Origin: Cryptomeria japonica
Lineage: Eukaryota; Streptophyta; Pinopsida; Cupressales; Cupressaceae
Length of the DNA stretch: 64,000 nucleotides
Reading direction: 5' to 3'
Assembly (NCBI RefSeq): GCF_030272615.1
Contig: NC_081409.1
Location: 25,429,406-25,493,405 of the forward strand
Under the pieces are notes generated by a model. That model was not told the DNA's origin. It did not search any database and was given only the letters and a program-made list of their open reading frames with translations. Shown piece by piece: positions 46,527 to 59,400 of the stretch (positions are counted from its first letter, which is position 1; the number at the start of each line of letters is the position of its first letter). The position numbers and the translations under genes are program-made.

Positions 46527-48002
46527 CTGAGACACAACAATAGAAATTGTGTTTACGATGAGCATCATAAATTTATTCAGCAATGAAGTGTTTCCTTAGC
46601 AAATATTTTCCTGTCATACTCTTACAGCTCACTTAACATGTATTATGTAATATCTAAATAGGCAAATATATATAGCTGTGAAATCAGAAGTAATAAAATA
46701 TGATTTACTGATGCACAAGAAAGCTGGTACAATGTACTCTTTCAAGTTTGGAACAATTGATGCTGTTAGCATTATATATTAGACTCAAGTAATACAAAGA
46801 CTTTCTAAGATTTGTTTCGGCAGATGCTGTCAATTAAAAACACCCGAGAATAGATCGCTTTTTGGGCAGTTTTGAGTGACAAGATTGTGTCCTGATTGTG
46901 AATGGTAGAGCCAATTTGTGATGATCACGATGATGGATATGGCCAATGAAATATGTTCTACCTGTCAAGGATGTTGTATTGGTATTCATTGAAAGAGAAA
47001 CAACATTAGAAGAAAGCTCAGGTATATTTGCATCATTAGAAGCAACAAGCTGAAAAGAGTTGTACCCACAATAGAAAAGGTCAGTGTGTAACTAGTCCCA
47101 GTGTTGGAAAGGATTCCACCATAGGAAACATACAAAAATCATCCTTGACACTGGTATAAGAAAGGTTATGTATTCATTTGGAGTAAAATATAAGTTTGAA
47201 TTACTTTGCACTTTGTTTATTCAAGATCCTGAAACTGGCTGTCTATGCAGAGACTGGATCTTGTGTTCTGGCCTGGACTTGTAGAGGTCCAAATCCCAAC
47301 TTCAGGACAGATTGGATGCCAACCCAAAATCCAGAAAACAATGATCACAAACCAAGGCTCCACAAGAAAATATGGTAGTTATCAAATTTAAATAAGAAAT
47401 AATCTCCAAAAACTATTGATATTCTCATTACCAGAATGTTACTATGTTACAGTCAGATGGTAGAGACATAAAGTGAGGCAAAAGTAAGCAATTATCCATC
47501 ATCGATTTCACTTAGTTTGCAAGTGGTCTTTATAATTGACCCAGCAAAACCATATCACCCAATGTGAGTTGAACTTGGTTACGTTCTTTCTTATATCAGT
47601 GTCAGAATACCTCTGCTATCAATGTTAGGAGGACTATACCAAGGCAAAGCTCTATCTCTTAGATTTTTTCTATCATAGAACATAGGCATGCAACAAAGAA
47701 TCTCTCCCAAAAGCTATATATTCAATTCTATAAACAAAGTGGAAATTTCATTTCTTGTTTCAATATGGAGTAATAGATGACTTATATTCTTGTTTCAGAA
47801 GTAGAACTTGTGAAAGACAATCCAAAATCCTTAAATATGTATTGCAAAGCTCTATATCATTAAAATTAAGTTGATTTAATGAGAGCATCTTTTCAAAGAT
47901 AATTATCAATATAGTATAAATTTGTCCAGTGGTCAAACTGCTGTTTGGGGTGAGCTAATGAGCTGCATTGCAAAGAAAGAAAACTTATCACACATGTTTG
48001 GG
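46527..48002 (-). other. Putative intron sequence of the NAD kinase gene
   Basis: No coding segment was recognised. It runs from the 3' splice acceptor up to the copia C insertion. Confidence 0.45.
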
Positions 48003-48007
48003 ATTCT

Positions 48008-48710
48008 TGTTGAGATACATGTGTCTCAACCTTGCAATTTTTAGTAAATTGTTCCAAATATAGTTGGGAGATTTTCCATGTGTCGGTGCCTTGGAAAAAG
48101 GTATATGAGTTGTCAAAAGATGCCCTGTCCATAGTATAATATAGGAGGGCCTTTTTTAGAGATTATATGACACATTTCATGTTAGTTATGAGGGTCAAAA
48201 ATAGGGGATAAGAGTTTGGACGTGAGTAACTATATTTAACCTGGTTTTCTTATCTTGGAAAAACAAATGTCAAGGGTGGGCAACACGTGTCATGGAGGTT
48301 TTGCCCTTGGTATTGTAAAACCACAAATAGTTTCCAGGATGTAAAATTCCTATATAATGAGGGCTTGGAGAGGAGTTTGCATGATGGAGTTTGGTTTGCA
48401 ACGCTGGGTGCTAGAAGGATGCTAGTGAAGTCTCTCCGAGCTTGAGTTGAGGTGATGCTCTTGTAAGAACTTGCATTGCAAGTGTATTGTAATCTCTTGT
48501 TGATTTGTTAATATACTATGCAGGTTTTAGAGTGTGGGGTTTTTCACCCATATGGGTTTTCCCCACGATAATCACTGTGTTATGTGTTTCTTGTTTTATT
48601 TCTACTCTATTTGCTTCTTGTGATCTCTGTGATAGTTAAGTTGAAATTTGCAAAATCGTCCTCTCAAGATTAGCGTAGGAAGCGTTTCCGCACACCTTTG
48701 CTTCCTTACA
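48008..48710 (+). repeat. 5' LTR of copia C
   Basis: Starts TGTTGAGATACATG and ends CTTCCTTACA. A small inverted repeat, tgagatacatgtgtctca, opens the LTR. A TATA-like ctatataatgagggc lies near 48351, with transcription start likely about 30 bp on. Confidence 0.93.
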
Positions 48711-48712
48711 AG

Positions 48713-48724
48713 TGGTATCAGAGC
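48713..48724 (+). other. Primer-binding site of copia C (initiator Met tRNA)
   Basis: TGGTATCAGAGC lies 2 bp after the 5' LTR. It is the same primer class as copia A and differs from the tRNA-Trp primer of the Tat element. Confidence 0.93.
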
Positions 48725-48793
48725 CTGACCAGTTTTGGTTCTAATTGTTGGGTACAGGGTTTTTTGAGCTAATCAAGGTTTGAGTGGGAGCTT

Positions 48794-51700
48794 GTGCAGA
48801 GTATTTCATTTCTGTATTGCAGGATCGTAAAGACAGCAAGTATATCAAGGAGGATTGATGTAGAGAAGTTTTCTGGCACAAACTTTGAAATGTGGAAGCT
48901 GAAGATGGAAGATTTGTTGATTGATCGAGATCTATGGGATGCACTCGATGAGAATAAGTCGAGGCCCACAAATCCGACTTTAGCTGCACAATATGATGTA
49001 ATGGATAGAAAAGCTAAAGGTCTCATAAGATTGTGCCTTGCAGACTCAATTCTGATTAATGTCCACGAAGAATCTACTACGAAGAAGCTTTGGAAGAAGC
49101 TAAGTGAGACCTACCAAGCAAAATCACTTGTGAATAAAATTTTCTTGAGGAAGAAGTTGCATTCCTTGAGAATGGAAGAAGGTGGACGAATTTCTGAGTA
49201 TCTGGAAAGTTTTAATATGTTGGTGACTCAGTTGACCTCAGTTGGGGTACCAATGGATGAAGAAGAAAGGTGCCAAATCCTGCTATGTTCGTTGCCAGAC
49301 TCATAGGACAGCCTTGTGATGGCCATAGGGAGCAGTGCAGTCGTCTTGAAGATGGAGGATGTTGCTGGTTCTCTACTTTCTGAGGAGATGAGAAGGAAGG
49401 TTTCTCTGAATGCCAAAGAGGCTCTGAGTGTTCGAGGAAGACCAAAAGAAAGAGGCAAGAATGAAAAGCAAAATGGCCGTTCTAAGTCCAAGAATAAGGG
49501 GAGATCAAAATCTCTTGGTAAGTCCAAGGTAATTTGCTGGAATTGTGGAAAGCCCGGACATTTCCGAAAGGACTGTAAAGAAGAAAAGAAGAAAAAGAAG
49601 AAGAAGCAAGATTCTGATTCTGAGTCCGAAAAGGAAGATGGAGATGCTTTTATTGCAGCCTTGGCCACTCGTGCAGGTGACAATGCATGGTTGATAGACT
49701 CAGGTGCATCTTTCCACATGACTCCTATTAGAAACTGGTTTAGTAAGTATGAAAAGTTTGATGGTGGTAAGGTGTATTTGGGTGATAACTCCTTTCTTGA
49801 TATTGTTGGTCGTGGAAGTATTCATGTTAAATTTTTTGATGGTAGAACTAGAAGATTTGATGGTGTCTTGCATATCCTGGGACTAGCAAGAAATTTGTTA
49901 TCTGTTAGCAAACTAATAGATGCGGGTGTGCATGTACAATTTTCTGAAGCAGGTGTGAAAATGGTGAGAGGTGCTATGGTAATAGCAAGAGGAAGCAGAA
50001 TGGGTACATTGTACCAGCTTGATGCATGCACAGTTGAGTGCAATAGCACTTCTGATAAGAATGTGATAAAGACTATGTTGGAAAAGGAGAGGGTGTCTCT
50101 TTCAGCAGATGGTCATGGTTTTTGGGTACCCAAGGGTGCTCTATCTACAGAATCAAAGTTGCCTGCAGAGAAGACAATGTTGTGGCACTTGAGACTCAGT
50201 CACATAGGTGAGAAGGGTCTACGAACTTTGAAAAATAAGAACCTTGTTAATGGGTTGAATGATTGCAATCTTGAATTTGATTTTTGTGAGCATTGTATTT
50301 GTGGAAAACAAAACCGCATTCAGTTTTACTCCAGTTCTTATAAGTCTTCAAGTGTTTTGGATCTAATCCATTCGGATGTATTTGGTCCAATTGATATTTC
50401 TTCTATTGGTAAATCAGTTTATTATGTTTCTTTCATTGATGATTTCAGTAGAAGAACATGGGTTTATTTTCTTAAGAGTAAAGCTTAAGTTTTTAGTCGT
50501 TTCAAAGAATTTAAAGCAATGGTTGAGTTGCAGACTAGAAAGAAAATAAAATGTTTAAGGACAGATAATGGCGGTGAATATTGCTCCAATGATTTTGACA
50601 CATTTTGTAAAGATTGTGGTATTAAGAGACAGAAGACAACTCCGTATTCTCCACAACAGAATGGAGTTGCAGAAAGAATGAACAGGACCTTGATGGAGAA
50701 GGCTAGGAGTATGCTAAGTGGTGCTGGTCTGGAACAAAAGTTCTGGGCTGAAGCTGTAGCCACTGCCTGCTACCTGATAAACAGGTCTCCTATATCAGCT
50801 CTTGTTGATAAAACGCCAATGGAAGCGTGGTCGGGCCACAAGCCTTCACTTAGTCATCTGAGAGTTTTTGGTTGTGAGGCATATGCTCATGTACCAAAGG
50901 AGAAGCGGACAAAATTGGATAACAAAGTTGTTAAATGTATATTCATTGGATACAGTTATAGTGTGAAAGGATACAAGCTTTCCGATCCTGTTACACAAAA
51001 GGTATTTTATTCCAGAAGTGTTATTTTTAGAGAAACTAAGTCTTCTTCTGTTACAGTGCAGCCAAAACAAAAGGAAGAAAAGAAAGATGTGATTCAACTG
51101 CCTGCTACACTTGAAAAATTTGAATAGAGGCCCTTAGAAAGACAAGAAGTTGATGAGAGCTCTACGAGTTCTGAATCATCAGAGGAAGAAGAAGAACATG
51201 AACCTGAACTTGTTCAAAGGTCTACTAGACAAAGAAAACCACCTGAAAGGTATGGATATTCTCCTGATGATTGGAGATGTATATTTGCTTTGAATGCTAA
51301 TATTGATGAACCGAAATCTGTAGCAGAGGCTCTTGGTATGAATGATTCAGAGTCTTGGAAAATTGCCATGGATGAAGAGATGGCAGCTCTTAAGAAGAAT
51401 GACACATGGGACCTTCTACCATTGCCTGAAGGACGAAACCCTGTTGGTTGCAAATGGGTGTTCAAAAGGAAGATAGGTTCAGATGGAAGAATAGAGAAGT
51501 ACAAAGCACGTTTGGTTGCAAAAGGTTACTCCCAGGTTGAGGGAGTAGATTATGGTGAGATTTTTTCTCCTGTAGCCAAAATGACATCCATTCGTTTCTT
51601 ACTTTCTATTGCAGCAGCTTATGATCTAGAGGTCGAACAAATAGATGTAAAAACTGCTTTCCTTCATGGAGATTTGGAGGAAGAAATTTATATGACGCAG

Positions 51701-52882
51701 CCAGAGAACTATGTGGTAAAAGGTAAAAGTAATTTGGTATGTAAGTTGAAGAAATCCTTGTATGGTTTAAAACAAAGTCCTAGGATGTGGTACCAGAAGT
51801 TTGATACATATGTATTGAGTTTGGGGTTTGTGCGGTCTAAATCTGATCACTGTATATATTTCAAATCTGATGGTGATCGTTTCCTGGTTATTGCCTTGTA
51901 TGTTGATGACATGCTGTTTATTGGGAAAGGAAAAGGTTTGATTGCAGAATTAAAACCTCAACTCTCGGCAAAATTTGATATGAAAGATCTTGGTGCAGCA
52001 AGACACATTCTGGGAATGGAGATTGTAAGTGATAGACAAAACAAAAAGCTTTGGCTAGGCCAGAGTAAGTATGTTGGTACTATTCTGAGAAGATTTAATA
52101 TGCAAGATTCTAGACCATTGAGTGTTCCTGTTACAATGGGAACAAAGCTTTCTAGTTCACAATGTCCTACATCCCCATTGGAGATGGAAGAGATGAGTCG
52201 AGTACCATACCAAAGTGCTGTTGGAAGTTTAATGTATGCTATGGTTTGTACAAGACCAGATATTGCCCAAGTAGTGGGAGTTCTTTCCCGTTACATGTCT
52301 AATCCAGGAAGAGCACATTGGGATGCAGTAAAAAGAGTTTTTAGATACTTGCAGGGCACCTCAAAGTACTCTATATGTTTTCATGGAACAGGAAATGAAC
52401 ATTCCTTGGATATTAGTGGCTTTGCGGATTCAGACTAGGCAGGTGATGTTGATAGAAGAAGATCCACCAGTGCATATGTGTTTACATTATTTGGTGGTGC
52501 AATTAGTTGGATGAGCAAGCGACAGGCTGTGGTCGCTTTGTCCACTACAGAGGCAGAGTATATGGCAGCTACTCATGCTTGCAAAGAAGCCATTTGTCTT
52601 AAGAGATTGTGTTCAGATATAGAGTTTAAATAGGGTGCAGTGACAATTTATAGTGACAGTCAGAGTGCAATCTGCCTAGCGAAGAACCCGACTTTTCATG
52701 CCAGGACCAAACACATTGATGTACAATATCATTTTGTGAGAGATATGGTTGAGAATGGCAGGGTGAAGCTAGAGAAGGTAGAAACTTTGGTGAATGTTGT
52801 TGATTCATTAACTAAGCCTGTGAGCACAGAGAAGTTCAGATGGTGTTCGGAGTCTATGGGCCTCTTGGCCCCTGACTGTTGA
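48794..52882 (+). pseudogene. Copia C gag-pol, five nonsense codons in one frame
   Basis: The whole polyprotein stays in a single frame from ATG 48794 to TGA 52880-52882, apart from TAG 49304-49306, TAA 50486-50488, TAG 51125-51127, TAG 52436-52438 and TAG 52631-52633. Domains in order: copia gag (FSGTNFEMWKLKMEDLL); zinc knuckle CWNCGKPGHFRKDC near 49540; protease WLIDSGASFHMTP near 49690; integrase HHCC finger (HLRLSHIG, CEHCICGK) and core (IHSDVFGP, RTDNGGEY, GVAERMNRT); reverse transcriptase with YVDDMLF near 51900; and RNase H with [10 protein letters not shown] and SDSQSA. Several stops fit G-to-A or C-to-T changes, such as TGG to TAG in the RNase H SDW motif (inference). Catalytic motifs are otherwise kept. 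The sequence resembles the Tnt1/Tork type. Confidence 0.93.
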
Positions 52883-52937
52883 ATCCATGGTAATATGGAT
52901 CCCCTGACTCTTGCAAGGTATTCGACTAGTGGGAGAA

Positions 52938-53640
52938 TGTTGAGATACATGTGTCTCAACCTTGCAATTTTTAGTAAATTGTTCCAAATATAGTTGGGAG
53001 GTTTTCCATGTGTCGGTGCCTTTAAAAAAGGTATATGAGTTGTCAAAAGATGCCCTGTCCATAGTATAATATAGGAGGGCCTTTTTTAGAGATTATATGA
53101 CACATTTCATGTTAGTTATGAGGGTCAAAAATAGGGGATAAGAGTTTGGACGTGAGTAACTATATTTAACCTGGTTTTCTTATCTTGGAAAAACAAATGT
53201 CAAGGGTGGGCAACACATGTCATGGAGGTTTTGCCCTTGGTATTGTAAAACCACAAATAGTTTCCAGGTTGTAAAATTCCTATATAATGAGGGCTTGGAG
53301 AGGAGTTTGCATGATGGAGTTTGGTTTGCAAGGCTGGGTGCTAGAAGGATGCTAGTGAAGTCTCTCCGAGCTTGAGTTGAGGTGATGCTCTTGTAAGAAC
53401 TTGCATTGCAAGTGTATTGTAATCTCTTGTTGATTTGTTAATATACTATGCAGGTTTTAGAGTGTGGGGTTTTTCACCCGTATGGGTTTTCCCCATGATA
53501 ATCACTGTGTTATGTGTTTTTTGTTTTATTTCTACTCTATTTGCTTCTTGTGATCTCTGTGATAGTTAAGTTGAAATTTGCAAAATCGTCCTCTCAAGGT
53601 TAGCGTAGGAAGCGTTTCCGCACACCTTTGCTTCCTTACA
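52938..53640 (+). repeat. 3' LTR of copia C
   Basis: 703 bp, about 98.6% identical to the 5' LTR by direct reading. It is preceded by the purine run gtgggagaa. Confidence 0.95.
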
Positions 53641-53645
53641 ATTCT

Positions 53646-54936
53646 TAGGAAAACATTTCTGGGTTCTGTTCTTCATTCTCCCACATTTCCAGAATATATT
53701 GAACTTCTAATTTTGGCCAAGGGACATGAAAGTTATGATAATTTGAACATTTTTGTTTTCACTGTAACAACAGATTGCAAAATTTGTAAGTGAATGTATG
53801 ATGGAAAAATGTGATTCCGATGGGTATTTATCTTTATATATAAACGTATCATTTATGTGTGAAATTATTGAGTGGTATTATCCTTTCCACAATATTTTAT
53901 AAAAGTTTCTAGATTTGAAGATTAACAATGAGGAAATAAGACCAGTGTTCTTATATATATTATTGAGTGGAATAGAGAATTTTGTTTGGGATATGAAATA
54001 GTTTCCTTGGCAGACTCCTTGGTAAATGTTAATGCTTTCAGAAATACGTTATCTGAACTAATACCCTTATAGGCTTGTCTTTGGGATATTGTTCATCCAC
54101 CTTGTAGAATGCCAAGATATCATAGTATGATGATCGAAACATTCTATGCTGTAAACTTTGATTATCATTGATGATACCTATAAGAACATTATTTGAGTTG
54201 ATTACATTGTCTTCCAAAATATGTTTACCAGTAGATGATACATTAGATATGTGTTGCATGAGTATATAGTGCTGAACATATGTTGTCATTTATGTCAAAG
54301 GAGTGTCAAAGATGTGACAGAGGTTTTAGCAAATTAAGAGGAGCTCACTATGTCGTCAAATCAGCATATAATTGTATAGCCACAACTCTCTTAATATCTA
54401 TGTTTGAGCATTTGAATTCTTGAAGTACAGTGTCAAGCTGTAAGATCAGTTGGTGTTTGATTGTAGTATCATCTTGCATCCATTCCTGGTGTTGGTGGTA
54501 ATCCAGAAGTTACTATGTTATTTTTATAAGGTCTGTTCCTCAGATAGTGTGTTTACACTGGCAGTTTGTTATGCTCCACATTCTGCCTATCTTGAGTATT
54601 TTGACCTGTGGTTCGGGAGGAGAATTTCTGGGGTTTATCTTTTGTGGTCAAAAAATTGGAAGTGACAGAGTGGTCATTTTAGTCAATCAAGTGGGTTGTT
54701 GTTCCAGTTTGATGCACCAAAGGTTTGTAACAGGTGCTCACCAGAGGTAGTGTGTGGATGACCATTGGAACCAGATAAGGCTACATTGGAAAATGCATAG
54801 AATGTTGTTTCTTCTAGAGTAGCGAGTGGGCTATTGGACCTGGCCTATTAAACGTTTGGTTAAGGGTTATGTTTGTGGCCGACTTGCAGATAGAATATTC
54901 TTTATTTTAGGCTGACATGTGAATGTAATTGTAATT
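53646..54936. other. Region without a recognised gene
   Basis: Continuation of the host sequence that precedes the copia C site. One minus-strand 83-codon frame (54289-54038) has no family resemblance. The stretch at 54440-54900 has no supported features. Confidence 0.45.
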
Positions 54937-54944
54937 GTAATACA

Positions 54945-56429
54945 CATAGTTGGACTACTCGCGACTCGGCTAGACTCGCCAAGCCCCTGGGAAAAAAAAC
55001 TTGGCAAAAACTCGGGAAAAACTTGGAAAAACTCGGCAACTTAAAAACACACTTAAATTTAATAAAAATGCATTTTTTTTGCAAAATTTAATGAGAAGAT
55101 GCATCCAACGAGTCAATAAATGAAAACAAAAAAGAAACAAGCTGATTCTAGATATATTTAAATGCAAAGTATCTACAAAATCGCATCCTCATGAGGAATG
55201 CTGATGGCTGGAAGCCTAGAAGCAAAATAGTAAATAGTTTTTGTAAAATCAAAAGTAAAAACATCATTACAAATTACAAATTACAATTACAACTTCCTCT
55301 TCCCAGCTCTAACAAAAACTAGGGGAGAGGTAGAACTAGAGGGTCTAGTCCTAGAAGTCCGCAGTGGGCGTGACTGTGCCTCCTCGCTCGGTATGGCTGG
55401 CTCATCCTCCATCCTGGATGAAGCTATGTCTCCACCTGCTTGTGGCATGGCAATGACTCCTCATCCTCATCCTCTTCCTCCTCAATGTCATCCAGCATGA
55501 AACCAAATCCACCCCCCTCCTCCATAGCCTGCCTCTCCAAATCGGTGATGTCATCCTTGGAAAACAATGGAGGTTGCTCCTATGATGTCCAATCACTGTA
55601 AGGATCTATATCATCCAAGTCAAGTGGACGACCTGCTACTTCCTCTACCTTCCTTACACGCAATCGAAGATTATATTGCACAAAGACAAGGTGATTGAGG
55701 CGTTTTTTAGCTAACTTGCTCCTCTTCTTCGTGTTGATGGCTTCAAACAAGCTCTAATTGCGCTCACAACTGGATGAACTACAAGGTTGACATAAGATTC
55801 TGAGGGCAAATTTTTTGAGACTTGGGGTATTTCCACCCCAACTTTGCCACCAAGCATCTGCAAATTAAAATTAGGTTGACAGTAGCACCCCTCGCCAGGA
55901 TCTGCGGGTGAGAAAAAGAGGGGTAGAGAGATAGGTCTAGATCTTGGGGGAGAGAGGAGAGGGGAGAGAGTGAGATGGAGTGTGGTAGAGGGGGATAGAG
56001 GAAGAGTGAAAGGGAGATAGATAGGTCTAAAAGTCGAGGTAGATAAAGTGAGTGAGAGAATGTTGATAGGAGCATAATGATTACTGAAATTTGACTAAGT
56101 CTGAAAAATTAAAAGATCTTCTAAAATGTATAATTTGCATTATAACTCCTAGAGATCTCAAACCACTCTCAAACATCCTGCCAATATATACATGAAATAT
56201 AACTTAGAGTATAAGAAACTTATACTTAAATGTTATATTTCATGTATATATTCTGATGAAGAGAATGAAACTGACCTGAAAAAACAAAAAAGATAATTTT
56301 TTGACATGGTTGGGCCTCTTTTTTTAGTCTAGCCAAGTTTTTTATAGAAACTTGCCGAACTTGGCGAGTTTTTGCTCCGAGTTAAAGTGGTAAAAACCCA
56401 TCGAGTACTCTGCGAGTGTTCCATCTATG
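54945..56429 (-). mobile_element. Defective hAT DNA transposon
   Basis: The 8-bp direct repeat gtaataca (54937-54944 and 56430-56437) brackets a 1485-bp segment. Its ends are inverted: CATAGTTGGACTACTCGC on the left and CATAGATGGAACACTCGC on the right (reverse complement). Subterminal regions carry repeats of the words aactcgg and cttggc in both orientations, usual for hAT elements. It holds only the end of a transposase gene, so it cannot move by itself. A GA-rich stretch lies at 55910-56060. Confidence 0.88.
55287..55860 (-). pseudogene. hAT transposase, C-terminal dimerisation region
   Basis: The minus strand encodes LRILCQPCSSSSCERNWSLF, then KKRSKLAKKRLNHLVFVQYN. This is the hATC dimerisation domain shared by hAT transposases (pattern S.SS.CERNWS..  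KRN.L.. RL.DLVFV..N). A long acidic segment follows (EEEEDEDEE). A TAG at 55582-55580 and a frameshift near 55450 break it. The natural frame then ends ...AGKRKL at a TAA at 55289-55287. The catalytic core and zinc finger are missing. Confidence 0.88.
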
Positions 56430-56437
56430 GTAATACA

Positions 56438-59400
56438 TATATATAGTGATCTAGAATTTGTCTTGGAATGTTGGAAAGCTCTGTAATATGGGAATCTGTG
56501 TAATTATCCAATGTGTTTGATGTGTGAATTTGAGGGTGATATTGCGTGAATTGCATTCCAATTATTGTGCGATTTCATCAAAAGGTCATATGCAGTGTGG
56601 GAGAGTGTTTTGAAGGTTGATCAAATCAAGTGCAAGTTGGGTATTCAGTTTGAATGTCCACAATTCATATCTTTGTATTCTGGTGTCTCACCTGCAGAGC
56701 TGGTGCTCAGATCTTGGAAGAGGGGATTGGTGTCCCTTGTAGATTGGTGCCTACAAATGTAATAGGGGATTGGTGTGCCCTATAGATTGGTGCCTACAAA
56801 TGTAATAGGGGATTGGTGTCTCCAGTAGGTTGGTGCCTACTTTATATTGTACGTGATTCATTATTTTGTGAGGCTGGATTTGGGCAATAGATCCAAGCAG
56901 CTATTCTCACCGCAGTTTGTCCCATTCTAGATTTCCAGGTAAATCTAATGTTCGTTGTGTGGATGTGTTCGTGTGTGTTGATTGATTGCTTTATCCTTGA
57001 GGAAAGATTACTAAATGTTGCTTTGGTGATTCAGGGTTTTTATTTGGAGAAGTTGTTAATGGCAATTAATGTTTTAATTAAGTTAAAATTTGTATAAGAG
57101 ATTCACTTAGTGAACTAGATTCCATCATGCATGCTGCCACATATTGCTAGATCCTTTTGTGATGGATTGCATGAAGAAGCTAATGCTTCGTGGTAGAGTG
57201 GTGATATCACCTCGATGATGCTCTCTCTCACTTCCACTTCAAGTTACGAAAAGGAAATGGCAAAGGTTGAATGATGCAAATAATAATATATTGTCTCTCT
57301 TGTGTCTTACCGATTGAGATGAATAGATGACTCTTACTATTTGTTTATATTTATCATTTAAAACACTATACCTTTGAAATGTTATGAAGAAATATAATCA
57401 GGTTGTTGCATATATCATTAATCTGGTTTCAAGGTGTGTGTACCTACATCTGTAACATATAATAATTTGAGTTTTGTAGTTAAGTCATAGGATTATAAAT
57501 GGACTTGTATTAATGGCAATGGTTTTAGAATCATTTTATATGTTAGAAAATTTAGACTCTTGTGACTCTAGATTACATTATTTATTCATTAATTACCATA
57601 TTATGTTGGTGATTATTGAGTAGAAGTTACACAAACACAAAACACAGCAAAAGGGACCATAAAAGCCACGTTTCACAAGCCTATCCCCAATTATTTATAA
57701 ACTCTCAAGGGTAGCTTTTAAAGGTTCAAAATAATAATAAAATATTTCCAAATGTGCCACTTTAAGGCAATCCTATCCTTAACTGCAAAGAAAAAGCAAA
57801 AATAAAATAACAGGCTCTCATTTTTTCCTCAAAAGTAAACATCAACAAAAAATGGAAAAAGGCCATGAATAGCTATTGTGAGCCATCAACATCCAAATCT
57901 GAATCTGAACTAGGCATATCTGAAGGATATGTGAATTCAATAGATAGTGTTCTTTCTCTTTTGCCACCCAAGATTTATCAATGAACTCTCTGATTGTGGA
58001 AACTAGAGGTTTTTGAGTTAACTTTTTTGTAATGTCCCCTTCTTGCATCTAGTCAATTTGGGATTTCTATTACCCTATTCCTAGCTTTCCATAGGCTAAG
58101 AGGAATTGGTTAGGGGATTCCATGTCCCGTGGAGAGCTCAAGCCAACGGTTTTAGTGTGTTCCAACATAGTTTCTTTTTGCCACTGCCTCTTAATATAGT
58201 AGGGGCCTCCCACCCAGCCACCCCCGCTGCTCCCTACCAGGGGCACTCGCTGCAAGCATAAATTGAGTGGTTCACTACGAGTTCTAGTTATAGAGCCCTC
58301 TTATTTTCCAAGCGGCAGTCGAGGAGACCAACCCTCTAGATATATGACTTGACTGACTATGCAGTCCATCCCACTTTAATGCAGTACTAGTGCTAGTGAT
58401 GCAGTCCATACTTTGTATGTAACATGAGTGGCCAATGCAGAGTAGTCAATGCAGGCCATGTCGCACTCTATATGGGATGATAAGGAAGTGGGGAGATCTC
58501 AGTATGGTTCTGGTTTCACCTTACTATCTCATATATGGTTTGCATTCTCATACCAGCAATTCTGGTTCGCATTCTCATACCAGGAATAGAGATTGATATC
58601 CACTCCTATTGACTGGTCCACTCCATATAGAATAGAGTGATGCTCCGCTCCTATTAACTGGTCCGCTCCACCCCATATGAAACAGAGGCCCCTAATATTT
58701 CTACAGCTCCACTCCGTACAGAATAGAGTGATTAATATCTCATCCGCTATTATATACGCCGCTACAATACAACATATAGTTCATGTTGATCAGATTTGCA
58801 CATCACTGAGTATAGATAGGGGCACCCCCCATATAGAGAATGACCATACCGGTATTCCAACTGGAATCGTCTATCTAAATTACATACGTCCCTATCTATA
58901 TCTGGTGAATGGAATGATCCATTTGATAATGCACACATCACTTCGGCATGAGCATAGATAGCCCCATCAATTCTATTAAGAAGACATGAATTCCAAGCTG
59001 ATCCATTGCATGATGGATTATATACATAACATGCCCACTCAATAGATAGAGATAGAAGCGCATCCATCCCATCGCAGACTAGACTATAGTTGCACATCTC
59101 TTCGGCATGAGAATAGATAGGGGCATACACAAGGGATAGGGGCACCCTCATCAATTCTAGATGGGGGAGGGCATGAATGCCATATATAGGGAAGTTGCTG
59201 CGTTTATGCCAGAGGAAGGTTGAATCATATTACACAATATGACATCGACTCTGATGCATCATCCATCCATTATAGTATCTGTGATAAAGCAGACTGATGA
59301 CTTCTACACAGTCTCTGGGGCCCCCCTCCCCTATCTATGAGTAGCCCTTCGGGTAGCTATTTTTAGGATATGCTATTTTTTAGTCAGTGCTATTTTTGGG

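Larger units (their letters stand above)
48008..53640 (+). mobile_element. Complete copia element C
   Basis: Length is 5633 bp, with 703-bp LTRs and the 5-bp target duplication attct at 48003-48007 and 53641-53645. The LTRs differ at about 10 positions (for example near 48072, 48092, 48288 and 48354). It contains the primer site at 48713, gag-pol in one frame, and a polypurine tract (gtgggagaa) before the 3' LTR. Structurally complete but coding is broken by five stops. It lies in the presumed NAD kinase intron, opposite to that gene. Confidence 0.95.

Noticed and set aside
58029-58060. An LTR starting TGTAATGTCCCC like the one at 39823
   Set aside because: No polypurine tract before it and no matching end was found. 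The shared word alone is too short.
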